A stretch of DNA of 64,000 bases from Imbricaverruca yamaguchii (Eukaryota; Arthropoda; Thecostraca; Neoverrucidae). A program made the translations under genes and the position numbers. The stretch spans positions 217,501 to 281,500 of the forward strand of contig JAOTOL010001165.1 in the NCBI GenBank assembly GCA_034440575.1. Direction: 5' to 3'. The notes under the pieces are model-generated. The model was not told the DNA's origin and ran no database searches. It worked only from the letters and a program-made list of their open reading frames with translations. Positions 35,770 through 45,699 of this stretch are shown here, piece by piece (position 1 is the first letter of the stretch; every line of letters starts with the position of its first letter).

Positions 35770-37500
35770 GCCACTCTTCCCGAACTATCTCGTGCCCTGC
35801 GTGATTTAAATCCTACCAGTGCTCGTGTCAACGACAATGTGTCTCTGAAATTGCTCAAAATGTCGTTTCCTTCGGTGTGTGTGCATATTTTGCACATAAA
35901 TCAACTTCAGTTTATCGTCATGTACTTTTCCGGAACTGTGGAAGTTGGCTGAAATCATACCAATCTTCAAGAAAGGCTGCCCTGACGATCCCAAGTGTTA
36001 TAGGCCCATTTCGATCTTGAGTAACGTGTCAAAACTGTGCGAGAAAATAGTAGTCAACCAGCTCGCTGCATATCTCCACCGAAATTGTCTTAACAACTCG
36101 CAACATGCCTATCGACCACTTCACTCCTACTGAAAATGCCCTTGCTGATGTAGTAACTTATGTCACAAATTGCATCGAAATGCGCCGCGCTTGTCTGCTC
36201 GCATCAATATATTTGTCTAGTGCCTTCGATTGCGTATCTCATAGCCGACTCTTAACAAAATTGGAGTGGTACGGCATCGACAGCTCTTGGTTTAGATCTT
36301 ACCTTTCAAATCGCAGACAGGTAGTTCGGCCCGGAAGACTTGTATGCAACGTATCCTGTGGTGTTCCACAAGGAAGTTTGTGCGGCCCAATTTTGTTTTT
36401 GTTGTACACAAATGATCTTCTCTCGCACATAGGTGATGTCTTTAAAGTCGTTGCTTACGCTGACGACACACAGGCGATGTTGTCATGGAAATTGGAGGAC
36501 ATAATTTATGCAAAACGTCGTCTCGAATCGTGCTTGGAAACTACGAGCTCGTGGTACCGTGTAAATCTTCTCAAGCTCAACCCATCTAAAACGCAATTTG
36601 TGATTTTTGGTTCTCGCCAGATGATCGTGCGGCTACCTAGCATCAGCCTCTCTGTTCTTGGATTGGATATTTCACGTGTCTCATCTATCAAGAACCTGGG
36701 TGTGACCGTTGACGAATCGTTAACATGGAGTGAACAAATTGGCGATATTGCTAAGAAATGTAACCGCATTATCTTTCCTCTAGCCAAGCGTGTACGCTCT
36801 CTTACCGAAGAAACGCTGTCGAAGTTAGTGCTCGCACTGGTTTTCCACCATGTAATGTACTGTTGCTCAATCTGGTCTGCTGCATGTGACACCGAGCGCG
36901 TGCGAATCCAAAAAGTCATAATGAGGGCGACTAGGACCATAACTAGGACCTCTCGCTATGGTCATATATCGCATGTTATTGAGTGGTTAAGCTGGCCCAT
37001 CTTTCAACGCGTTGTCGACATTAGGGATTGCTCACTGGTTCATCTTGCAGTGTATCACTCGGGAGCACCTGAAACCCTGCGTTCGTTTGTTTGTTTGTTT
37101 ATTGGTTGGTTCACGACACACTTTATGCACATTCACGGCTAATGGCGCCGCCCACACTGTTTCGCCGGTGGGCCGCGGGATTTGGAAATGTCCTGAGTGG
37201 CGCTAGAGTCGAACCCGGAACCTTTGGTACCCATAGCCCGACACCTTAACCCCTCGGGCCATCCCCGCCCCTGAAACCCTGCGTGATCTTGTGACATTGA
37301 GAAGTGATGTCAGCTCTCGATCTACACGATCAACACCGTTTTCAGTAGAGCACCCACGCCTGAAAACTTCTTTTGTGCAACGCTCTTTCATGTACCGTGC
37401 TGCAGTTCTTTGGAACAGTCTCCCCCAGGAAGTTAGGGCCGATAATATGCGACGGGCTTTTAAGTTTAAGCTATGCATGTGTTTCTTAATGTTTTAGTAG
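35770..37500 (+). pseudogene. Non-LTR retrotransposon, reverse transcriptase with frameshifts and nested SINE
   Basis: The reverse transcriptase is recognisable from IIPIFKKG and YRPISILSNVSKLCEKIVV (from about 35945) through SYLSNRR, GVPQGS (36361-36378) and VVAYADDTQ (about 36450), to the C-terminal thumb RSFMYRAAVLWNSLPQEV near 37385-37440. The frame is broken by a one-base insertion near 36128, another shift near 35940, and a SINE at 37083-37269. The endonuclease part is missing, so the copy is 5' truncated. By motif style it belongs to the Jockey/CR1 side of the non-LTR elements; the clade is not certain. Confidence 0.88.
37083..37269 (-). mobile_element. tRNA-derived SINE (second family) nested in the LINE
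   Basis: Read on the minus strand, the head contains GATGGCCCGAGGGGTTAAGG (A-box-like) and CCGGGTTCGACTCTAG (B box), and the tail is an AAACAAACAAAC repeat. Perfect 15-bp target-site duplications CCTGAAACCCTGCGT flank it (37068-37082 and 37270-37284). It splits the retrotransposon C-terminal frame. A second copy is at 54094-54275. Confidence 0.9.
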
Positions 37501-39780
37501 CCCTTTGTCCCACCTTTTTTTTAAGCGTTTTTGGCGTTTGATGCTGAGCATCTCTTGGTACCAATACAAGGATTTAATGAGTTTCCTTTTGTAGGTGTTT
37601 GGATCAGTGTCTATGCACGTGCTCTTCCGCTTCCTTTCGTTGTTTTGTTTATGCGTAGGTTATGTTGTAGCCGAGTTAGTTTTATCCCTTGCCTTGCGTG
37701 CAGGGTCGGATTTATGCTTTGGAGTCCTCAGTTTGGAGAGGAAAGTTGTGAGAAATGCCAAGCTGGGGGGAATTTTTTTTCCTGGCGTCGAATACGTTAT
37801 TGTGCTTTCCGTTCAGTTGTCGGCGTGTTTATGAAGCAACAATGCGTTTACAGTCATTTTCAAGGAATTCAATTCATCATTGGCAAAAAGGGAGCGGATA
37901 CTTTCTTGGAAGGGTAAATGTTCTGGATGACAAACACCTAGAGCAATGCTGTGTTTCCAACCCTGCCTCCTTGCCCCCTTTTCTGTGGCACTCGGACCAT
38001 GCCAATCGTTTCGTTTCACCAGTGTGCGCTTCGTTTCACCTAGCACTCTTCTAACGATACTTAGTGGATCAGCTAGATCTTTTATGTGGATGGATCAGAA
38101 GTTTTTGTGTACTTCCAGCATTCTTGCTGCTTTGCGCCGTTTCTCTCGTCTAGGTTCTTGATATTGTATTGGTTGTACTCGCGCTCTAGGCAAGAGCACA
38201 ATTAATCTTCTCTACCCTAATTGCCGTGCGGTCCCGGTTCATTTGTATCAGAATATCAAAGCAGCGTGCTTTGCATGTACTGATGAAGAACTGTGATGTG
38301 AGGTCCAGACAGTGATAAATTATTCGTGAAATAGGGTGGAATATGCCACTTTCTGAACACTCGATCGACATCCTTCTTCAAGAAGTATCGACATCCTGCT
38401 CCTTGATGCATGCTTATGAAGTATTCATGTCTTCTTTCTAACAGTATCTGATTCTAAGTAGCAAGTGCATGCTCTCGATAAGGAATCGTGACACGAACAT
38501 TTCGAATGCACAAACATTTTGCAATGGAATTTCAGGTAAAGAGATTACGTATAATTTGATATTGCATACAATGTGTTTATAGCATAGTTCTTATTCTCCC
38601 TATCCCTTCTTAAATTATGAATCTCAAAACAAATGATCAAGGTACAGTCATAAGTACCTATACCACTGGCTCAAATTTGAGTCTGAAAGACAAAAAAAAC
38701 ATTCTAAATGACACTACTTGAATGCCAAATTTCGACATCCTACTGGGCTCGTTTTGACATCTCACACCTAACGGAAAACCATTATTTTAACCCTGGGTCC
38801 AGATCTCGTCTGATTCCATGATCTCATATTGATGTGAAAATGAATGCAGCATTTACACAATTTAAGATTTGTGGCATGAGCTCTGTTATGGTGTTGATGT
38901 CGTAAATTATGCTGATTCACGGTCCTGCAGCCAAGGAAAAAGAAGCATTTTTGGGCAGCGCGATATGGACCAAGGCATTTTGTGAGGCTTGGATAAGCTT
39001 TCCATATTGCATTATGCAGGACAAATTAATAGCATCTCTTGAGGCGAACTGATCGTCCGGACTCCATTACGTTGTGGTCAGGACTACACAGTGCATTGAG
39101 TGTGGGTGTTGAGTGAAACAGGAGGATGCCAGACGAGCCAAGGCAAACCGGATTAAGCCAAATACAAAATGAGATCTGCAGGATGATCCATATGTTTATC
39201 TGCTGCCAGTTCATGTAATGCAGAAGTACATTAATTATGATGCTCATTATTGCACTTACTGCTCTGCAAAATATTGGCTCGCTTTTGGTATTTCTTTATG
39301 GACCGTTGAGACATTCTGAATTCGGTAAATAGGAGAGCCGTGAACTAGTATTTCGGTTAGGTTTGTGGACAAAGCAGGAGCAGTGACATTCCATCGATAA
39401 AAATGTAACCTAAAATCCTGTACATAATGAAACCCACTATTTTTCAGGTGATTCTTTACAATAATTGAACTCGACTTGTTTTCATCATCGTCATGCCCTA
39501 TTCATGAGGCTTTAGCCGTTCCCTTTCATGTGATCTTGTGGGCTTCCATCCAACGAGGTCCTGCCTTCCCATCTCATCTCCTCTCTTCTCATGAGCTCCC
39601 GTCCAGTCCCGTCTCGCCTTGTGACTTGCGTGGAAATCACGTGCCGTCTCGTGCGTCATGTGCTTTCATTACGTTCCCATATCGTCCAGTGTCTCGGGGC
39701 TTTCTGATAACTATTTTATAGATCCTTTTCCTAAAGTAGCTGTCCGTTGCGAGGTCCACCTTCATCTAGATAACTAGTCT
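37501..39780. other. Intron sequence with one dispersed repeat
   Basis: The stretch 38300-38790 is repeated in diverged form at 49450-49945. The rest shows no recognised features; frames of about 80-130 codons at 37531-38054 lack family motifs and may be the untranslated tail of the LINE. Confidence 0.45.
38300..38790 (+). repeat. Dispersed repeat F, copy 1
   Basis: Shares with 49450-49945, in the same order and orientation, the anchors GTGATAAATTATTC, GAAATAGGGTGGA, CGACATCCTTC, TTTATAGCATAG and AACCATTATTTTAAC. It is probably an interspersed element of unknown type. Confidence 0.65.
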
Positions 39781-40275
39781 TATGAGATCCCAGTGTCGTC
39801 CCATGTGAGGTGAGCTGTCCCGTGAGATCCCAGTGCCGTCCCATGTGAGGTGAGCTGTCCCGTGAGATCCCAGTGCCGTCCCATGTGAGGTGAGCTGTCC
39901 CGTGAGATCCCAGTGCCGTCCCATGTGAGGTGAGCTGTCCCGTGAGATCCCAGTGCCGTCCCATGTGAGGTGAGCAGTCCCGTGCGATCCCAGTATCATC
40001 CCATGTGAGGTGAGCTGTCCCGTGAGATCCCAGTGCCGTCCCATGTGAGGTGAGCTGTCCCGTGAGATCCCAGTGCCGTCCCATGTGAGGTGAGCAGTCC
40101 CGTGCGATCCCAGTATCATCCCATGTGAGGTGAACAGTCCCGTGAGATCCCAGTGCCGTCCCATGTGAGGTGAGCAGTCCCGTGAGATCCCAGTGTCGTC
40201 CCATGTGAGGTGAACAGTCCCGTGAGATCCCAGTGCCGTCCCATGTGAGGTGAACAGTCCCGTGAGATCTCAATG
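39781..40275. repeat. 40-bp minisatellite
   Basis: About 12 tandem copies of a 40-bp unit (GTGAGATCCCAGTGCCGTCC then CATGTGAGGTGAGCTGTCCC). Variants with GCAGTCCCGTGCGATCC and ATCATC recur, suggesting a partial higher-order structure. Each unit carries GTGAG donor-like text. Confidence 0.92.
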
Positions 40276-40378
40276 TCGTTCCATGTCGTGAGGTTCACGA
40301 GCCGTCTTGTGGGGCGTTGTGGAATCCCGTGTTGCGCAGTCTGCTGAAGTCCCATGCGATCCTGCGCCATGTGATCTC

Positions 40379-41406
40379 TTAACCCGTCCCGTCTCGGGGG
40401 ATCTTCAACCGCCCCCCTCAGGTTTCCGCGCGGACGAACGTCGCGCGGCAGCACGCCCGAATTTGGCATACATTTTCCCACATCAATTTGACATGCTGAT
40501 TCAAAATGTTTACGTCAGGTCATCTAGGGTCAACGAGTTAGTCAAGGTCAAGTGAGGTCACCTCCTAAACCGTTCAACCAGTCGTGACGCTTTAACGGAT
40601 ACAGACATTTTAATGAAACTTTCAGCGTTTGCTTACCTTTACGGATGTAACAAAACGTACGAGTTGAATTTTTATTTTAGTTTTAGTTTTTGACTACATA
40701 TAAGTTTTGCGTATTTGCCAAATTGCAGTTTAAATAGAGGATTCTGGCTAAAGTAAACATTTTGTATTAAGGCAAGATGACTTCCAACAACGTTCCTCCG
40801 TCTGCTAGATTTTCACGACTTTTCACGTCTTTCATCATGTTTTTGACTCTGGGGAGTTCATTTTGGGGATATATGAAAAACAAAATTTATTTGGGATGAG
40901 AAAAGGACAGCGAAATCGACCAGGGATATAATTTTTTCTGCCCCCCCCCCCCCCTGAAAAAAAATCTTCAAAATTGAGTTTTCAAGTTTTCTTTAATTTC
41001 CTTTTTCCAATGGGTAGCCATTGGAAAAAGAAAATTAAAGAAAACTTGAAAACCCAATTTTGAAGATTTTTTTTCTGGGGGGGGCAGAAAAAATTATATC
41101 CCTGGTCGATTTCGCTGTCCTTTTCTCATCCCAAATAAATTTTGTTTTTCATATATCCCCAAAATTAACTCCCCAGAGTCAAAAACATGATGAAAGACGT
41201 GAAAAGTCGTGAAAATCTAGCCCCCTGGTGACGTCACTTTTGGGGAAAAATTGTTTTGGAGGGTGGCCCCGGACCCTACTCGTCGAGCGCTTTCCGATGA
41301 CACCTCTTTCGTTTTCATGCGACGCATAGTTTGGATTTTAGAGGGTGTCTTCAACCGCCCCCCCCGAGACGGGGTGGGAGGATTTGACCGGAGAGACGCG
41401 GGTTAA
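40379..41406 (-). mobile_element. TTAA element family A, copy 3, with internal inverted duplication
   Basis: Bounded by TTAA at 40379-40382 and 41403-41406, with inverted ends TTAACCCGTCCCGTCTCGG and GAGAGACGCGGGTTAA. The left 425 bp are the reverse complement of the 3' half of copy 1. Then the middle segment appears in forward orientation, followed by itself in reverse, giving the palindrome 40805-41220. No coding capacity is present. Confidence 0.8.
40805..41220. repeat. Near-perfect long palindrome (arms about 205 bp, 4-bp spacer)
   Basis: The left arm runs from CTAGATTTTCACGAC to TTTTTCCAATGG and the right arm from CCATTGGAAAAAG to GTCGTGAAAATCTAG; the spacer is GTAG at 41014-41017. The arms differ mainly in poly-C/poly-G run length and a few single bases. 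Confidence 0.92.
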
Positions 41407-41764
41407 CGCGCGCCCTGGAGGGGCGGCGAAATCCGTCCACCCCCGGTTTTTCGTAGATAACTCCAGATTTTACCGGGCGATATACGCCATTGTTTGTGTA
41501 CCTGCTAACAAATGCCCGGCGCGTTGTTTAAAGTAAGAAAAATGAAAATCGACCGAAACTATTTCGAGTTAGGGTCCCTAAAGTAAAAATAAGTTATCAG
41601 CGCCAGACCACAAATATCGACGGTGATGCGCTTCCCGTACATTGGCAAAAAAAAGTGTTCTTGGCAAAACTAGCGAGTTGTTTGAATTACATTGTCATGC
41701 TATATTGTTTCAAAGTCATGTCAAGTCACCGAGGTCAATTCAGATCAAGTACATGATAGGTTAA
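41403..41764 (+). mobile_element. TTAA element family B, short form
   Basis: Starts TTAACGCGCGCCCTGGAGGG, contains GGCGATATACGCCATTGTTT and AGCGCCAGACCACAAATATC, and ends CAAGTACATGATAGGTTAA. It shares its TTAA boundary with family A copy 3 on the left and with the long form on the right. Confidence 0.75.
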
Positions 41765-42737
41765 CACACGCCCCGGAAGGGGGATGGCGAAATCAGTCAA
41801 GCCCTCCGATTTTTCGTATATAACTCCATATTGTACCGGCCGATATACGCCAGTTTTTTGCGTACCTGCTTAGGAATGACCGGCGCATTATTTAAGGCAA
41901 AAAAATAAAATCGGCCCACAATTTTTCAACTCAGGGGCCGTTAAAGTAAAAACAATTCGCAGCACCAAACCACAAAAACCGGCGCTGATGCGCTTCCCGT
42001 ATATTGGCAAAAGGGAAGTGTTCTTGACAACACTAGCGATTTGTTTGATGCATATTGTCATCCTATGTAATTTAAGTCATGTTAGGTCGCCGAGGTCAAG
42101 TCAGGTCAAGTTCATAACAGGCTAATGGAACCAAACTTGGTCAACTGGAATGTTGCTATACATGCAAATGACTGTCATGCGATTGATGTAACTTTACATG
42201 TTGCTCCCTATATATCCCGAAATCTACTGTTTGTCATTGTGGGCTACGAGTTTCCATACTTTATTAATGTATTTCACTCCTTTCTTTGCGAAGCCGATTG
42301 TGCCGAGCCGCCCAACGGAGCAGTCGGGTTGGCAGCCCGGTTGCGGTAACTGGAGCAGGTAATGACCTAATAAAGTGCTCCTATCTAGGTGACCTGAGGT
42401 CAAATGGCGGATTTGGCATCTGTATTGCATCACTAGTAATGTCCAATACATATTTAATGCCAATTTTGGAGCATTTAAACACAATCACAGCGATCCATAA
42501 CAATGACAAGCCAAGCCATGCACAAGTATAAATTTTTGTTATTTTGACCTAATTTGACCCTGAAGGTATTGACCTAATGTCATGCAATTTGCACACAATA
42601 GAGTTCACTATCGTGCCCATCCACCCTGCGAATTTCGTTGCTCTAGCCTTAGTAGGAGCCGAGATCTCAGGGTGCGGAATCCGCCTCCCCCCCTCCAGTG
42701 CGCGCATTTTTCAGAGGCCTTCCAGGGCGCGTGTTAA
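41761..42737 (+). mobile_element. TTAA element family B, long form
   Basis: The ends TTAACACACGCCCCGGAAGG and CCAGGGCGCGTGTTAA are inverted repeats at TTAA. The first 360 bp repeat the short form and the remainder matches the inverted copy at 32242-33272. It contains GGTGACCTGAGGTCAAATGG and other AGGTCA motifs. No protein is encoded. Confidence 0.8.
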
Positions 42738-43110
42738 GGTACCGTGAGGTCCTGTGTCCCATGACCTCATACGATGCCATGACATCCTGTTCTGTGTCAT
42801 CTCATTAGGTCCCATGAGGCTTCATGAGATCATGTCTTAAACACATGTCATAACATCGTGTCCCTTGGTTTCGTAAGATCTCATTAGGTCCTGCGTATGC
42901 TGTTTGATAAGGTCCAATGAGGTCCTATCTCATTTGGTCTCATAAGATCCCATAAGGTCCTGCACCATATAGCCCTCATTAAGTCCCGTGCCGAATGGTC
43001 TCGTGCCGTCTCGTGTTGTGAGGTTTCGTGTCGCGTGTTTCGTGACTATTTTGACTGTATCGAAGCGTGCCGTGGACGGTGGCTGGTTGCCAACCGCCCA
43101 ATTTGCGCAG

Positions 43111-43265
43111 GATCGGGCCGAGCAGGTGAAAAGCGTGGACCACGAAACCGTCACTACGTTCGAAGAGCCATTCGTCACGTGCATCCGCGAACTGTGGAAG
43201 GACCCAGGGATCCAGTGCTGTTACGACCGCCGCAATGAGTATCAACTGACTGACTCCACCAGATA
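43111..43265 (+). CDS. Galphaq: Gαq exon 3 (helical domain)
   Basis: The exon encodes [20 protein letters not shown], then [20 protein letters not shown], then [11 protein letters not shown] plus two bases of Tyr. LW.DPGIQ.CYDRR.EYQL.DS is the conserved part of the helical domain. The acceptor chosen (TTGCGCAG ending 43110) gives the same length as human GNAQ in this segment. Two further in-phase AGs end at 43122 and 43125, so shorter forms by four or five residues are possible. The donor GTGAGT at 43266 is phase 2. QCC replaces the usual QEC. Confidence 0.96.
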
Positions 43266-44147
43266 GTGAGTACGAGCTGGACAAATTAGCCAACCAACCA
43301 GTCCAAGACCACAGAATGAATGAAGTAGAATACCAGCTCAATGACCCCATCAAACAATCAGCATCAGCTCACCAGCTCCACCAAATAGTCATGCCAACCC
43401 ATTGGGTGTGCTACATAGTCAGGAGCAGCCCACCAAATGAACCAAGCAGGGAGTACCAGCTCAATTATTACACACAAGCGAGTCCCTATGACGATGGTCG
43501 CTCACATGTCTGACTAACCACATACCGTAAATTTATGTTACTAGCCCTCTTGGTTTCAGATACGTGTGGGTGTGTGGGGGGGGGGGAGGACCTGCTCACT
43601 AAAGTGGTGTGGGCCCGTTGCATGTGAGATAAAGGTTACTATGGCATTGCCAAGTGCTTATGAGGCCGAACATTAACAGAGTCATGCTATACGAGTTGAA
43701 GCTTTGGCAGAAAATCCGCTAAAGCCAGTTCCGACTGTGGTGTCAGCTGAGACTAGCTTTAACCGGTGAAAACCGACGCCATGGGATTTAATTTTCAGTA
43801 GTATTATTCGTGGAGCACAATTCCTTCCATTGCCATAACGCGTTTAACCTTATATAAAAATATTCAACAAACCTTACAATATTAGCTGCCAATTTGCGTA
43901 TATACTCACAGAGGGATATACTTTTCATGGCTGCTCAGCCATAGTTTTTTTTTGTGTATACAGAAGGAAGAAGAAACGAGTATCCATCAATATAAATCAT
44001 TTTGCAATGATTTAAGCCCGACTGGGAGAATGTTTTATTTGTCTATGTCAATATTTGCAAGTTGACCACAACGTAGAAGGCTATTAGAGACGCTGCAGAT
44101 GGTGGGGTTGCTGCGGCGTGTGGCTGAAGGGAGTCCTGTGCCGACAG
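43266..44147. other. Gαq intron 3 (0.9 kb)
   Basis: No repeat family was recognised except a G homopolymer near 43577-43586. Confidence 0.5.
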
Positions 44148-44276
44148 CTACCTGACCGATCTGGACCGGATAGCGGTGCGTGACTACTTGCCCACGCAGC
44201 AGGACATCCTGCGCGTGCGAGCGCCCACCACAGGCATCGTCGAGTACCCGTTCGATCTGGACTCCATCATCTTCAG
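44148..44276 (+). CDS. Galphaq: Gαq exon 4 (linker and switch I)
   Basis: The exon completes Tyr and encodes [20 protein letters not shown], then [20 protein letters not shown] and IF plus two bases of Arg. RVRAPTTGI contains the switch I Arg that stabilises GTP hydrolysis and the Thr that coordinates magnesium. The acceptor is GTGCCGACAG ending 44147 and the donor GTACCG at 44277. Phases 2 and 2 match the neighbours. Confidence 0.97.
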
Positions 44277-44497
44277 GTACCGGCCGGTCTGCACCGCCGG
44301 ACAGGGCTGAAGGAGAAAGTCCTGTCCTGGCTGTTGCCCTCAAGGATGCGGAGCCGGGAAAATTTTGGACGGCTCCGGCTCCGACTCCGGCTCCGGGGAA
44401 TTATCCCGGCTCCAACTCGAACTCTGGCTCCGAGTAAAATGTCCCGGCAGCTCCGGCTCCGGCTCCGATTCCGTACATCCCAAACGTGATAAATCCA

Positions 44498-44828
44498 TTA
44501 ACACGCGCCCTGGAGTGGGGGGGGGGGCGAAATCCGCCCATCCCTCCGGTTTTTCGTAGATAGCTCAAGATTTTACCTGCCGATATACGCCATTGTTTGT
44601 GTACCTGCTTATATATTACCGGTGCGTTGTTTAAAGTGAGAAAAATGAAAAGCGACCGAAAATTTCTCAAGTTCAGGGGTTCGCTACAGTATAAAAAAAA
44701 TCAGCGCCACACCACAAATAACGGCGCTGATGCGCTTCCCGTATATTCGCAAAAAGGACGTGTTCTTGGCAAAACTAGCGACTTGTTTGGTGTACATCGT
44801 TATGCTACATTGTTTCAAAGTCATGTCA
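44498..44828 (+). mobile_element. TTAA element family B, 3'-truncated copy
   Basis: TTAACACGCGCCCTGGAGTG followed by GGCGAAATCCGCCC, CCGATATACGCCATTGTTTG and GGCGCTGATGCGCTTCCCGT; homology stops after CAAAGTCATGTCAGG. Confidence 0.75.
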
Positions 44829-45239
44829 GGGCCCAGTTTCATCAATCTGATTTAAATCGTAGTTTTCAAATAAAAAGCACGCCTACAAATAACGTTTCAC
44901 GCTTTTTCCAGTTTCACTAACAAAGTACGTACCTTGGAAACTTTGTCGTATAATTTCTATGAATCTACGCACAAATTCTACGAATCTACGCAGGCATCGA
45001 ATACAATTAATTATCAAATAACAATACAAAATTATGGCACATGTATAAATGTTCCACATTATTTCAAATCTGAAATTATTTAGAAGCAGTTCACTAATGA
45101 CAACATACTTGGTTGCCATGGGCAACCATAGAAGACAAATGAGATGCCTGACACACATTATTAGACATATTTCACAAATGCTATTCTTGTGAAATGCTTT
45201 TTCATAACATTCATTGACATGCTAAGTATTAGTCATGTT

Positions 45240-45585
45240 TTTTTTTTTTTTATTTAAATAAATTTGATCCGAGTTGTTGCTGGGGTGGCTTGAGGAGCCA
45301 GGGTTCTATTGCTAAGCAGAGCTTGTTGCGTGAACCCTGCCCCACCACCCGATCCATGAGCTCCAGTTCAACGGCAGAATTTAGACCGAAAGTTTAACGT
45401 GCCGCCAATGCACCGACACGGCCGCCCGGTAGCTCGTCCCCGGCCTTATCGGGCCAGCTGCCAACTGACACTCCCGGCCGGGGGCTAAATGCGAGCGCGC
45501 GAAGCGACTCGAACCCTGTGTTGCCAATACAGGGGAGACCGGTGCAGGCCAGCGCTCTAACCAACTGAGCTACCAGGGCGGCAAA
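45240..45585 (-). mobile_element. Long tRNA-derived SINE (third family)
   Basis: On the minus strand the 5' end reads CCGCCCTGGTAGCTCAGTTG, then GTTAGAGCGCTGG and ACAGGGTTCGAGTC, a clear tRNA-like A box and B box. About 260 bp of unrelated body follow, with an A/T-rich end at 45240-45262. It resembles a tRNA gene at the head only: the acceptor stem is not closed, so it is a SINE rather than a functional tRNA. Confidence 0.8.
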
Positions 45586-45699
45586 GATGTTAATTCAGTA
45601 TAAGACATAAAGACATAAAATATTAGTGCAACTATGAGCCACAAGGGCCCTTCTTCGTTGCACTCTGTACACTGGACCAGTTGACCACCAAATCTGTCA

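Larger units (their letters stand above)
34099..43110. other. Gαq intron 2 (9.0 kb)
   Basis: The intron contains a short SINE tail (about 35095), a non-LTR retrotransposon (35770-37500) with a nested SINE, a diverged dispersed repeat (38300-38790), a 40-bp minisatellite (39781-40275), a chain of TTAA elements (40379-42737), and a degenerate GGTCC/CATGAGGTC-rich stretch before exon 3 (42740-43060). No exon was recognised. Confidence 0.65.

Noticed and set aside
39731..40273. 180-codon minus-strand frame with an SHGTAHLTWDGTGI repeat
   Set aside because: By-product of the 40-bp minisatellite.
45500..45585. Candidate tRNA gene on the minus strand
   Set aside because: A and B boxes are present, but the acceptor stem does not close and about 260 bp of SINE body follow; scored as a SINE head.
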